Assembly: GCA_030431185.1 (NCBI GenBank)
Contig: JAUIJO010000015.1
Span: 1-21,492, forward strand
Origin: Gammaproteobacteria bacterium
Lineage (GTDB): Bacteria; Pseudomonadota; Gammaproteobacteria; Xanthomonadales; Xanthomonadaceae
DNA length: 21,492 nucleotides
Direction of reading: 5' to 3'
Translations under genes and position numbers: made by a program
Part shown: positions 14,629 to 21,492 of the stretch, piece after piece
How positions within the stretch are numbered: position 1 is the first letter of the stretch
Layout of the letters: each line of letters begins with the position of its first letter
Notes under the pieces: model-generated
Databases searched by the model: none
The model's input: the letters and a program-made list of their open reading frames with translations, nothing else
What the model was told of the DNA's origin: nothing

Positions 14629-16329
14629 TCAGTCGCGGCGGAGGTCTTCGTCGCGGATGCCCTGGCGTCGAAGCTCCAGGACCGTCGGGGTGATCGCGGC
14701 GATGCGGGACTCGATCCGCGCCCGGGCGTAGTAGTCCAGGTCATCGCGTTTCTTGAGCAGGTTGAGGCGGGTCAGGGCCAGTTCCGGACGTCCGTTGAGG
14801 TATGCGGCCTCGGCATACGCTTCACCGGCCCGGATCGGGTCCCCTGCGATCTCGCAGGCGCGGGCGAACACCTGCTGGAACTCCGGGTCGCCGCCGGAGC
14901 GCGACAGGAGTGGCCGGAGCACGGCCTGGGCACGCTTGCCCGATTCGGGGGTGTTGTATTCGGCGAGCGCGCGGGCATAGGTCAGGGCGACCGCGCGATC
15001 GTTGGGCGATCGCCGCAGCATGGCCTCGAAGCGGTCGCGGGCCTGTTCGCGCTGGCCGCTCCTGGACTCGGCTTCGGCCAGGCCGAGTGTCACCCAGGTG
15101 TCATCCGGGCGCGCGCGGTGCAGCGCCGCGAGCTTGTCGGCCGCGTCGTGCGCCTTGCCGTTGCGGAGCAGGGCGATGGCCTGCCCGTAGCGTTGTGCTT
15201 CGTCGAGTTCGCCGGTACGGGCGATCTGCTCGTACTCGCGGACCGCATCGGTCGGCGTGTCGGCGCTGAGGACCCGCAGGCGTTCGCGTGCCATCTCGTA
15301 CAGGCCGGTGCCGCCGCCTGCCAGGGCGTGGGTATCGATCACCAGTCCCCCGGGCAGCAGGGGGTTGGTGCTGGGCGTGGTGGCGCTGCCATAGCGGGCA
15401 TTGCCGGGCCGTTCCTGCCGGCACTCGTCGTCGCCGTCCGGGGAGCGGACGCAGACTTCGCCGCCGTTGCCATTGGCAAGGCGGATCTGGCGAGCGCGTT
15501 CCTTGGCCTCGGTGATGCGGGTGGTGGTGACCGGGTGGGTGCGCAGGTAGTCGGGGAAGTCGCCATAGTAATTGGCTGCGTTCGTCCGTGATTTGGCCTG
15601 CATCGTCGCGAAAAAGTCCGCCATCGCGACGGGGTCGTAGTCGCTCCTCGACAGCGTCTGGATGCCCAGGCGGTCGGCCTCGGACTCATTCGCCCGTGTG
15701 TAATTGATCTGGCGTTGCTGCATCAGCCCCATCGCTCCGACCATCGCCGCCTGGGCGGCATCGTCGGCCGAATTGCCGCCCGCGGCCTGGGCGGCTGCCA
15801 GCGCACCCAGCATCGCCAGCAGGATCGGGATCTGGTCGCGCTGGGCACGCTCCACGCCGCGCAGCACGTGGTACTGGGTGACGTGGGCGATCTCGTGGGC
15901 CACCACGCCCGCCACCTCGTCCTCGCGCTCGCTGGCCAGCACGAGGCCCGCGTTCACGCCGATGTACCCGCCCAGCGTGGCGAACGCGTTGATCTGCCGC
16001 TCGCGCATCATGAAGAACGTGAAGGGCTGGGTCGGCCGATCGCTGTTGGCGGCCAGCTGGCTGCCCATGGCGGACAGCCAGGCATCGATGAGCGGGTCTT
16101 CCAGTACGTACTCGTAGTGCCGCAACTGGGCCAGCATCATCGCCCCGTACTCTTCCTGCTGGGTCGGGCTCAGCAGCTCGCCCGCCGAGGAGCCGATGTC
16201 GGGCAGGCGGTTCTCCTGTGCCGGGGCGCAAACGCTGGCGAGGGCCAAGGTGACGGCGATGGCAAGTGGAGCGATCCGGCGCAATGTGAACCTCGTCGAT
16301 GCGTGGGCGGGGCGGCGTGACCCGAGCAT
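14629..16329 (-). CDS. BepA-like periplasmic M48 zinc metalloprotease with TPR domain
   Basis: 566 residues (E. coli BepA/YfgC 487). A signal peptide (about 1-37: basic start, hydrophobic PLAIAVTLALASV, cleavage after CAPA) places it in the periplasm. The M48 domain has HEIAH at 145-149 and the third zinc ligand in NESEADRLG (E215/E217). A helical region (LAMLGALAAAQAAG) covers the active site. The C-terminal ~200 residues are TPR-like (KAHDAADKLAALHRARPDDTWVTLGLAEAESRSGQREQARDRF and later repeats). BepA helps assemble or degrades LptD and works with the BAM complex, and this protein probably has a similar role. The start is the ATG at 16329. The frame is open to 16518, but that would overlap grxC and hide the signal peptide. 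The Shine-Dalgarno is weak. Confidence 0.88.
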   Translation of the reverse strand: MLGSRRPAHASTRFTLRRIAPLAIAVTLALASVCAPAQENRLPDIGSSAGELLSPTQQEEYGAMMLAQLRHYEYVLEDPLIDAWLSAMGSQLAANSDRPTQPFTFFMMRERQINAFATLGGYIGVNAGLVLASEREDEVAGVVAHEIAHVTQYHVLRGVERAQRDQIPILLAMLGALAAAQAAGGNSADDAAQAAMVGAMGLMQQRQINYTRANESEADRLGIQTLSRSDYDPVAMADFFATMQAKSRTNAANYYGDFPDYLRTHPVTTTRITEAKERARQIRLANGNGGEVCVRSPDGDDECRQERPGNARYGSATTPSTNPLLPGGLVIDTHALAGGGTGLYEMARERLRVLSADTPTDAVREYEQIARTGELDEAQRYGQAIALLRNGKAHDAADKLAALHRARPDDTWVTLGLAEAESRSGQREQARDRFEAMLRRSPNDRAVALTYARALAEYNTPESGKRAQAVLRPLLSRSGGDPEFQQVFARACEIAGDPIRAGEAYAEAAYLNGRPELALTRLNLLKKRDDLDYYARARIESRIAAITPTVLELRRQGIRDEDLRRD

Positions 16330-16400
16330 GGGCCCGCCCGGGTCGGGTGGCGTGAATCCCCGGTTAACCGCGCCGGGCGGACGCGCCGGTGTCGCGACGC

Positions 16401-16429
16401 TGGAAAACCCTTCGCGGCATGCCCATATT
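16401..16429 (+). promoter_or_regulatory. Possible grxC promoter
   Basis: TGGAAA (16401-16406) and CATATT (16424-16429) are separated by 17 bases, each with 4 of 6 consensus matches. They lie in the divergent gap between the protease gene and grxC. The assignment is tentative. Confidence 0.35.
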
Positions 16430-16471
16430 CGACAATACCGCGTATCGCAAAGTTTCCGCAGGAGTTTCCAC

Positions 16472-16765
16472 TTGAACAGCCCGAGCACCCCGGACGACGC
16501 CCGGCGTCCCGAGATCACCCTCTACAGCTCCGCCATCTGCCCCTACTGCGTGGCCGCCAAGAACTTCCTCAAGAGCAAGGGCCAGACCTGGCGCGAGGTG
16601 CGCATCGACCTCGACCCGGAGGCCCGCGAACGCATGGTCGCGCTGGCCCGGCGCACCAGTGTCCCGCAGATCTTCATCGGCGATGTCCACGTCGGAGGCT
16701 ACGACGACATGATCGCGTTGCACCGCGCGGGTGGCCTCGAGCCGCTCCTGGAAGGCGGCGCATGA
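16472..16765 (+). CDS. grxC: Glutaredoxin 3
   Basis: 97 residues of a thioredoxin-fold glutaredoxin. The redox site is CPYC (23-26), the cis-proline is in SVPQIFI (63-69), and the glutathione-binding GGYDD is at 75-79. It reduces protein disulfides and mixed disulfides with glutathione. The start is a TTG: GGAG lies seven bases upstream, it gives a short N-terminus before EITLYSS, and there is no in-frame ATG near it. The stop overlaps the ATG of the next gene (ATGA), indicating translational coupling to another CxxC protein. Confidence 0.92.
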   Translation: MNSPSTPDDARRPEITLYSSAICPYCVAAKNFLKSKGQTWREVRIDLDPEARERMVALARRTSVPQIFIGDVHVGGYDDMIALHRAGGLEPLLEGGA

Positions 16766-17169
16766 GCGGCCCCTCGGAGGGGCAGGGCGAGCAGGACCGC
16801 ATCGAGGCATTCACGGCGTTCCGCAAGCGGATGAACGAACGCATCCTGGCCGAACCCAACCAGGTGGTGCGGCGCTTCTTCGCGCTCGATACCCAGACGT
16901 ACCAGGCCGGCGCGCTCGACGTGAAGACCAAGGAGCTGCTGGGCCTGGTCGCCTCGCTGGTGCTGCGCTGCGACGACTGCATCAGTTACCACGTGGCGCA
17001 ATGCCGCGAAGCCGGGGTCGAGCGCGACGAGATGTTCGAGGCGTTCTCGGTCGGACTGGTCGTCGGCGGGTCCATCGTGATCCCCCACATGCGCCGGGCG
17101 GTCGACTTCCTCGACCAGCTCGAGCAGGGCGCGGTGGAGGCGCCCGGCGCCGTCCACGACCACGGCTGA
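16762..17169 (+). CDS. Carboxymuconolactone decarboxylase/AhpD-like protein
   Basis: 135 residues, all-helical CMD fold. The key motif is LVLRCDDCISYHVAQC: C70-x-x-C73 and H77, with E58 twelve residues before C70. This spacing matches the proton-relay set of Mycobacterium AhpD (E118, C130, C133, H137). The full set points to a thiol-dependent redox or peroxidase activity rather than carboxymuconolactone decarboxylation, which lacks the CxxC. The substrate is unknown. The start overlaps the grxC stop by four bases, so glutaredoxin could be its reductant; that is inference. The gene ends 185 bp before icd, which has its own promoter. Confidence 0.87.
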   Translation: MSGPSEGQGEQDRIEAFTAFRKRMNERILAEPNQVVRRFFALDTQTYQAGALDVKTKELLGLVASLVLRCDDCISYHVAQCREAGVERDEMFEAFSVGLVVGGSIVIPHMRRAVDFLDQLEQGAVEAPGAVHDHG

Positions 17170-17260
17170 GCGCGTCCGGGCAGCGCTCCGGGCGCGCGCG
17201 TGGCGGGCGCCCGGGGATCGCCCTCGTGGCGTGCCACGTGCGCCGGGAGCGGGGCAGGGT

Positions 17261-17289
17261 CTGAAAAGACCCGGCGTCTCAGGCATAAT
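17261..17289 (+). promoter_or_regulatory. Probable icd promoter
   Basis: CTGAAA (17261-17266, 4 of 6) and CATAAT (17284-17289, 5 of 6) are 17 bases apart. The predicted start near 17296 gives a leader of about 58 bases to the icd ATG. Confidence 0.6.
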
Positions 17290-17353
17290 TGTCCGGCTAA
17301 CCATTCGGCGGCGTACCTCCCCCACGCCCGCCCCCAGCTGGAAGAACACCCTT

Positions 17354-18361
17354 ATGACGCAGACGATTACCGTCATCCGTGGCGATGGCATCGGCCCGGA
17401 AATCATGGACGCCACCCTGCACGTGCTCGACACCATGGACCTGGGCCTGCAGTACGAGGACGCCGACGCCGGGCTGGTCGCGCTCGAGAAGCACGGCGAG
17501 CTGATCCCGCAGTCCACGATGGATTCGATCCGCCGCAACCGCGTCGCGCTCAAGAGCCCGTTGACCACGCCGGTCGGCGAAGGCTTCAGCTCGATCAACG
17601 TCGAGCTGCGCAAGCGCTTCGACCTGTACGCCAACGTGCGTCCGGCCAAGTCCTTCCCCAACACCCAGTCGCGCTTTCCGAGCGACGTGGACCTGATCAC
17701 CGTGCGCGAGAACACCGAGGGCGCCTATATCGGCGAAGGCCAGGAAGTGTCGGCCGACGGCGAAACCGCGGTGCTGACGCAGAAGGTGACCCGTCGCGGT
17801 TCCGAGCGGATCGTCCGCTACGCCTTCGAGCTGGCGCGCAAGGTCGGTCGCCGCAAGGTCACCGTGGTGCACAAGGCGAACATCCTGAAGTCGACCTCCG
17901 GCCTGTTCCTCAAGACCGCGCGCGCGGTGGCCGAGGAGTACCCCGACATCGAGTGCGACGAGATGATCGTCGACGCGTGTTGCATGAAGCTGGTGATGCA
18001 GCCCGAGAAGTTCGACGTGATCGTGACCACCAACCTGTTCGGCGACATCCTCTCGGACCTGTGCGCCGGTCTCGTCGGCGGCCTGGGCCTGGCGCCGGGC
18101 GCGAACATCGGCTCGGACGCAGCGATCTTCGAAGCCGTCCACGGCACCGCGCCGGACATCGCCGGACAGGGCAAGGCCAATCCCTGCGCCCTGCTGCTGG
18201 GCGCGGCGCAGATGCTCGACCACCTGGGCATGCCCGGGAAGGCCGCATCGCTGCGTGCGGCGATCATCGCGACCCTGGAAGCCAAGGACTCGCTGACCCC
18301 CGACCTGGGTGGCACGGGCAACACCATGGCCTTCGCCAAGGCAATCGCCAGCCGGGTCTGA
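17354..18361 (+). CDS. icd: NAD-type isocitrate dehydrogenase
   Basis: 335 residues of the isocitrate/isopropylmalate dehydrogenase family. It catalyses oxidative decarboxylation of isocitrate to 2-oxoglutarate in the TCA cycle. The N-terminus has TVIRGDGIGPEI. Substrate-binding residues lie in INVELRKRFDLYANVRPAKS (81-100), and metal binding is in FGDILSDLCAGLVGGLGL (229-246). The cofactor loop is HGTAPDIAGQGKANP. D268 and I269 replace the Lys-Tyr pair that binds the NADP 2'-phosphate in E. coli Icd, so NAD is expected. The homodimeric NAD enzyme described in Xanthomonas campestris has the same type of loop. GGAAG lies nine bases before the ATG. It has its own promoter and terminator. Confidence 0.94.
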   Translation: MTQTITVIRGDGIGPEIMDATLHVLDTMDLGLQYEDADAGLVALEKHGELIPQSTMDSIRRNRVALKSPLTTPVGEGFSSINVELRKRFDLYANVRPAKSFPNTQSRFPSDVDLITVRENTEGAYIGEGQEVSADGETAVLTQKVTRRGSERIVRYAFELARKVGRRKVTVVHKANILKSTSGLFLKTARAVAEEYPDIECDEMIVDACCMKLVMQPEKFDVIVTTNLFGDILSDLCAGLVGGLGLAPGANIGSDAAIFEAVHGTAPDIAGQGKANPCALLLGAAQMLDHLGMPGKAASLRAAIIATLEAKDSLTPDLGGTGNTMAFAKAIASRV

Positions 18362-18431
18362 CCGGTGTCGCGCCGTAGGCGGCCGTGACAGGTCCGCCGC
18401 CGGCCTCCGGCCCCTCACGCGACACGCGAAC

Positions 18432-18458
18432 GGGACGTCCCATGGGGCGTCCCTTTTT
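18432..18458 (+). terminator. Intrinsic terminator of icd
   Basis: GGGACGTCC pairs with GGGCGTCCC (nine pairs including one G-T) around a CATG loop, followed by five T residues. It starts 70 bp after the icd stop and is the best intrinsic terminator in the window. Confidence 0.85.
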
Positions 18459-18520
18459 CGTGCCCGGCGCATGGGCCGCGGCGCTGGAACGCCAGGGCCC
18501 GCCTGTCGCGCCGGCATGCC

Positions 18521-18540
18521 GGGTCGGGTCGGGTCGGGTC
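18521..18540 (+). repeat. (GGGTC)4 pentanucleotide repeat, potential G-quadruplex
   Basis: Four exact tandem copies of GGGTC. Four G3 runs separated by two-base TC loops fit the canonical G-quadruplex pattern on the plus strand. It lies 160 bp upstream of the antiporter ATG. Confidence 0.8.
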
Positions 18541-18699
18541 GACAGGCAGGCGCCGCATCGCGGCTCGCCGTTCCCGCCCCGGCGCGGATCCGGTGCTTCC
18601 CGGCCCGCCCAAATTCGCAGGCGATCGCGCCGGCGCCGGGCGCTCGACATGGCGGCGGTTCGGCCCCAGAATCGGCTTTCTTTTCATCCCGATAAAGCG

Positions 18700-20046
18700 A
18701 TGCGTCAGTCCTCCTCCGGTACGGACATCACGCCCAGTGCCCTGGCGCTGCTGCCCCTGTTCGTGTTCCTGCTGCTGTTCTTCGGCGCCGGGCTGTATTT
18801 CACCGGGCGGGGGGAGGCCATGGGCTTCTACCAGCTGCATGCGCCGGTGGCGGTGCTCCCGGCCCTGGGGCTGGCGGCCTGGTTGGCGTGGCGGCGGCGC
18901 ATCGGGCCGATGGAGCCCCTGCTGGCGGGCATGGGGCATCCCAATGTCATGCTGATGTGCCTGGTGTTCCTGCTCGCCGGGGCGTTCGCCACCGTATCCA
19001 AGGCGGTGGGGGCGGTGGACGCGGTGGTGGCGCTGGGCCTGGGTGCATTGCCGGCGTCCCTGATCCTGCCCGGCCTGTTCCTGGTGGCGGGCTTCATCGC
19101 CCTGGCCATCGGCACCTCGATGGGCACGATCGCCGCGGTCGTGCCGGTGGCGCTGGGCGTGTCCGATGCCGCCGGCCTGGATGCCGGCCTGGTGCTGGGC
19201 GCCGTGGTGGGCGGGGCGATGTTCGGCGACAACCTGTCCATCATCTCGGACACGACCATCGCCGCGACCCGCAGCCAGGGGTGTCGCATGCAGGACAAGT
19301 TCCTGGAGAACATGAAGATCGCGCTGCCCGCGGCCGTCGTCACGGTCATCGCACTGGCCTGGCTGGGCGACAGCGCGCCGGTCGAGGCGCCCGACGATCC
19401 GGTCAGTCGTTGGCTGGTCCTGCCGTACCTGGCCGTGCTCGGCCTGGCTTTGGCGGGCGTCAACGTGGTCGCGGTGCTTGCCATCGGTCTGGTGCTGGCA
19501 GGCGTGATGGGCGCCTGGCTCGGCGCGTACGACCCGATCAGTTTTTCCACGGACATCTACACCGGGTTCGAGGGCATGGTCGAGATCACCCTGTTGGCCC
19601 TGCTGATCGGAGGCCTGGCGGAGCTGACCCGGGTGACCGGCGGCCTCGCCTGGCTGGCCTCGGTGATCCGCCGCTTCGCCCGCGGTCACCGCGGTCGACG
19701 TGCGGGCGAGGCCAGCATCGCCGTGCTGGCGGCTGGCAGCGACGCGCTTACCGCCAACAACACCGTGGCGATCCTCGTCAGCGGCAGCCTGGCGAAGGAC
19801 ATCGCCGACCACCACGGGATCAGTGGCCGCCGCAGCGCCAGCCTGCTCGACGTCTTCTCCTGCGTGACGCAGGGGCTGCTGCCCTACGGCGCGCAGATCC
19901 TGCTGGCCGGCTCGCTGGCCGGCATCTCACCGCTGGTGATCGCCGGGCAGGTCTACTACTGCTGGGTGCTGGCCATCATCGCCATCGGGTTCGTGGTGTG
20001 GCCCTCGCGGCGCCCGTCCGCGGCAGCGGTGGGCCGGACCCGGTAG
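18700..20046 (+). CDS. NhaC-family Na+/H+ antiporter
   Basis: 448 residues of an integral membrane protein with about ten to twelve hydrophobic helices. The repeats typical of the NhaC/ion-transporter family are visible: AIGTSMGTIAAVVPVALG, GAVVGGAMFGDNLSIISDTTIAAT and, in the second half, LAAGSDALTANNTVAILVSG plus SLLDVFSCVTQGLLPYGAQILLA. The acidic D of FGDNLSIISDTT and the polar DALTANN stretch are likely ion-path residues. It probably exchanges sodium for protons. I chose the ATG at 18700 because it directly precedes the first soluble stretch and helix. Upstream (ATG 18649 and beyond) the residues are not protein-like. The ribosome site (AAAG) is weak. The symbol nhaC was not assigned because substrate specificity is unproven. 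Confidence 0.86.
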   Translation: MRQSSSGTDITPSALALLPLFVFLLLFFGAGLYFTGRGEAMGFYQLHAPVAVLPALGLAAWLAWRRRIGPMEPLLAGMGHPNVMLMCLVFLLAGAFATVSKAVGAVDAVVALGLGALPASLILPGLFLVAGFIALAIGTSMGTIAAVVPVALGVSDAAGLDAGLVLGAVVGGAMFGDNLSIISDTTIAATRSQGCRMQDKFLENMKIALPAAVVTVIALAWLGDSAPVEAPDDPVSRWLVLPYLAVLGLALAGVNVVAVLAIGLVLAGVMGAWLGAYDPISFSTDIYTGFEGMVEITLLALLIGGLAELTRVTGGLAWLASVIRRFARGHRGRRAGEASIAVLAAGSDALTANNTVAILVSGSLAKDIADHHGISGRRSASLLDVFSCVTQGLLPYGAQILLAGSLAGISPLVIAGQVYYCWVLAIIAIGFVVWPSRRPSAAAVGRTR

Positions 20047-20066
20047 GGCGGGGGACTGGAAGCGGA

Positions 20067-20087
20067 AGGGGCGCCCTGGGCGCCCCT
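20067..20087 (+). terminator. Hairpin between convergent antiporter and BI-1 genes
   Basis: A nine-pair stem AGGGGCGCC/GGCGCCCCT with a three-base loop lies 20 bp after one stop and 32 bp from the other. It lacks a T-tract on either side but is well placed to act in both directions. Confidence 0.5.
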
Positions 20088-20119
20088 CCGGTACCTCGTG
20101 CCGCGGTTGGCGAAACCGG

Positions 20120-20875
20120 TCAGCGCGACTGCAGCTTCGACAGCAGGCGCAGGAACTCGACGTACAGCCACACCAGCGTGACCACCAGGCCGAAGGCGCC
20201 ATACCACTCCATGTACTTGGGCGCGCCGCGTTCCACACCGGTCTCGATGAAGTCGAAATCGAGCACCAGGTTCAGGGCCGCGATCACCACCACGAACAGG
20301 CTGAAGCCGATCCCGATGATGCCGGACTCGTGGATCAGCGGGATGTCGATGCCGAACATGCCCAGCACCATGCTGGCCAGGTAGACCAGGAAGATGCCGC
20401 CGGTCGCCGCCACCACGCCCAGCTTGAAGTTCTCGGTCGCCTTGATCAGCCCGGAGCGGTAGGCGAACAGCAGCGCGAACAGGGTGCCGAAGGTCAACAG
20501 CACCGCCTGCATGACGATCCCCTCGAAGAGGTGGTTGTACATCGCCGAGATCGCGCCGAGGAAGAAGCCTTCGACGATCGCGTAGAGCGGGGCGGTGACG
20601 GGTGCCCATTCCTTCTTGAATATGGTGACAAGGGCCAGCACCAGGCCGCCGATGGCGCCGCCCCACAGGTACGGGCCCGCGCCGACCGGACCTTCGGCGG
20701 TGAACTCGACCTGGCTCCAGGCGAACGCGGCCGTGATCACGCACAGCAGGAGCAGGATGCCGGTCTTGTTGACCGTGCCGTTCAGGGTCATCACCTCGCC
20801 GTTGCCCTGGACGACACTGCCGCTGGCGAGGTCGAGGAAGGTGGACTCTTTCAATGCCGGGTTGCCGCTGCGCAT
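20120..20875 (-). CDS. Bax inhibitor-1/YccA-type membrane protein
   Basis: 251 residues with a soluble N-terminus of about 37 residues and seven hydrophobic segments, at about 38-55, 68-86, 92-113, 118-138, 149-173, 183-206 and 220-245. The order and the sequences PLYAIVEGFFLGAIS and ALNLVLDFDFIETGVERGAPKYMEWYGAFGL mark the bacterial Bax-inhibitor-1 branch. Its molecular role is not established. Distant homologues include calcium-leak channels (BsYetJ) and YccA, an FtsH modulator. The ATG at 20875 has AGGAG five bases upstream. It is divergent from the tRNA promoter and convergent with the antiporter gene. Confidence 0.9.
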   Translation of the reverse strand: MRSGNPALKESTFLDLASGSVVQGNGEVMTLNGTVNKTGILLLLCVITAAFAWSQVEFTAEGPVGAGPYLWGGAIGGLVLALVTIFKKEWAPVTAPLYAIVEGFFLGAISAMYNHLFEGIVMQAVLLTFGTLFALLFAYRSGLIKATENFKLGVVAATGGIFLVYLASMVLGMFGIDIPLIHESGIIGIGFSLFVVVIAALNLVLDFDFIETGVERGAPKYMEWYGAFGLVVTLVWLYVEFLRLLSKLQSR

Positions 20876-20972
20876 GCTCGCTCCTGGTGGGGCAGTGGGT
20901 TGGGGCGGCCGGGCCGCCATTCATCCGAGGATACACGGCGCGGGCCGCATTCATGAACAATGAACGTCCTCG

Positions 20973-21001
20973 TTGACAGCCGCACCCGCCGCGCCCAAAA
21001 T
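20973..21001 (+). promoter_or_regulatory. tRNA operon promoter
   Basis: TTGACA (perfect -35, 20973-20978), 17 bases, then CAAAAT (20996-21001, 4 of 6). Transcription would start about 37 bases before the mature tRNA-Pro. Confidence 0.75.
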
Positions 21002-21045
21002 GGCCGGCCTTTCGCGGCGTTGGCGCGCAGCGGAAGTCAGGACCT

Positions 21046-21122
21046 CGGGGCATAGCGCAGTCTGGTAGCGCATCTGCTTTGGGAGCAGAGGGTCGGGGGT
21101 TCGAATCCCTCTGCCCCGACCA
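21046..21122 (+). tRNA. tRNA-Pro (anticodon TGG)
   Basis: The acceptor stem CGGGGCA/TGCCCCG is complete, the anticodon stem TCTGC/GCAGA encloses TTTGGGA, and the T-loop is TTCGAAT. The discriminator is A and the 3' CCA is encoded. It reads CCA and, by wobble, other proline codons. Confidence 0.97.
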
Positions 21123-21156
21123 GGCCCGGCCAATGCCGGTTAAGATGCTGGCCCTC

Positions 21157-21233
21157 GCGCCCGTAGCTCAACCGGACAGAGCATCGGCCTTCTAAGCCGA
21201 CGGTTGCAGGTTCGAGTCCTGCCGGGCGCGCCA
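21157..21233 (+). tRNA. tRNA-Arg (anticodon TCT)
   Basis: Acceptor stem GCGCCCG/CGGGCGC, anticodon stem TCGGC/GCCGA around CTTCTAA, T-loop TTCGAGT, discriminator G, encoded CCA. It reads AGA/AGG, which are rare codons in such a GC-rich genome. Confidence 0.97.
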
Positions 21234-21252
21234 GTGACGTGTACGTTTTTGT

Positions 21253-21330
21253 GGTGGGTGTAGCTCAGTTGGTTAGAGTACTGGATTGTGATTCCAGTGG
21301 TCGGGGGTTCGAGTCCCCTCATCCACCCCA
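21253..21330 (+). tRNA. tRNA-His (anticodon GTG)
   Basis: Acceptor stem GTGGGTG/CATCCAC, anticodon stem CTGGA/TCCAG around TTGTGAT, encoded CCA. The base before position 1 is G and faces discriminator C, giving the G(-1):C73 pair that histidyl-tRNA synthetase requires. Confidence 0.97.
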
Positions 21331-21372
21331 TTCATTGCGGTAGCTGTTGCAGCAGGTTGTGGTAGAAAGTGT

Positions 21373-21400
21373 TTGCGAGCCGGGAATGTTCTGCTATCAT
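21373..21400 (+). promoter_or_regulatory. Second promoter, before tRNA-Lys
   Basis: TTGCGA (21373-21378, 4 of 6), 16 bases, TATCAT (21395-21400, 5 of 6), then a GC-rich stretch CCCGCTCCGCG before the gene, like the discriminator of growth-rate-controlled stable RNA promoters. Confidence 0.6.
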
Positions 21401-21415
21401 CCCGCTCCGCGATTT

Positions 21416-21491
21416 GGGCCGTTAGCTCAGTTGGTAGAGCAGTTGACTCTTAATCAATAGGTCCAAGGTTCGAATCCTTGACGGCCCACCA
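21416..21491 (+). tRNA. tRNA-Lys (anticodon CTT)
   Basis: Acceptor stem GGGCCGT/ACGGCCC, anticodon stem GTTGA/TCAAT (one G-T) around CTCTTAA, T-loop TTCGAAT, discriminator A, encoded CCA ending one base before the window edge. It reads AAG, the preferred lysine codon at high GC. Confidence 0.97.
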
Positions 21492-21492
21492 A

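Larger units (their letters stand above)
18362..18699 (+). other. 338-bp gap between icd and the nhaC-like gene
   Basis: It contains the icd terminator (18432-18458) and a (GGGTC)4 repeat (18521-18540). I saw no convincing gene in it. The antiporter frame stays open through the whole gap, but the residues are arginine/proline/glycine-rich and not protein-like. A pyrimidine stretch (18676-18690) precedes the nhaC start. No promoter could be assigned with confidence. Confidence 0.6.

Noticed and set aside
16330..16518. Longer N-terminus for the M48 protease
   Set aside because: It would overlap grxC and its ribosome site and bury the signal peptide. The start at 16329 gives a normal export signal.
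18385..18699. N-terminal extension of the antiporter (105 codons)
   Set aside because: It reads through the icd terminator and the GGGTC repeat, giving an Arg/Pro/Gly-rich stretch unlike a membrane transporter N-terminus.
1..21492. Mobile elements, CRISPR arrays, phage genes, toxin-antitoxin pairs
   Set aside because: I looked on both strands and found no transposase, inverted terminal repeats, spaced direct repeats or small accessory gene pairs. The tRNA genes show no adjoining integrase within the window.

Overview
The window is GC-rich chromosomal DNA with tightly packed genes. It most likely comes from a gammaproteobacterium of the Xanthomonadaceae/Lysobacteraceae (Lysobacter, Luteimonas, Stenotrophomonas or Xanthomonas relatives). 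The inference rests on a CreBC-CreD locus, a phoB-phoR-ppk1-ppx run, a single-subunit NAD-type isocitrate dehydrogenase like the one known from Xanthomonas, and very high third-position GC. I saw no insertion sequence, phage gene, CRISPR array or composition break. This looks like conserved core genome, and I found no clearly new system. The points worth a second look are regulatory sites and gene couplings.

Layout. Positions 1-387 hold the end of a cation diffusion facilitator. rlmJ (23S rRNA m6A2030 methyltransferase) lies on the minus strand at 409-1266. Divergent from it, at 1400-5066, are creB, creC and creD. An exact CreB-binding 'cre-tag' (TTCAC-N6-TTCAC) lies in the creC-creD gap. At 5205-6739 a GNAT acetyltransferase overlaps a nitrilase-superfamily amidohydrolase gene. 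At 6752-8480 (minus) is a two-gene unit: a GT4 glycosyltransferase followed by a PAP2 phosphatase.

Positions 8608-14373 (minus) are the phosphate and polyphosphate locus, transcribed phoB, phoR, ppk1, ppx. A strong Pho box with a correctly spaced -10 lies upstream of phoB. The sensor and regulator should therefore control both polyphosphate synthesis (ppk1) and its breakdown (ppx); the latter two genes overlap by four bases. Next is a BepA-like periplasmic M48 metalloprotease (minus). Divergent from it, grxC (TTG start) overlaps a CxxC-containing carboxymuconolactone decarboxylase/AhpD-like gene. NAD-type icd follows, with its own promoter and a good intrinsic terminator.

After a 338-bp gap with a (GGGTC)4 repeat come an NhaC-type antiporter gene (plus) and a convergent Bax-inhibitor-1/YccA-type membrane protein gene (minus). 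The window closes with four tRNA genes, Pro(TGG), Arg(TCT), His(GTG) and Lys(CTT). A consensus promoter precedes tRNA-Pro and a second one precedes tRNA-Lys.
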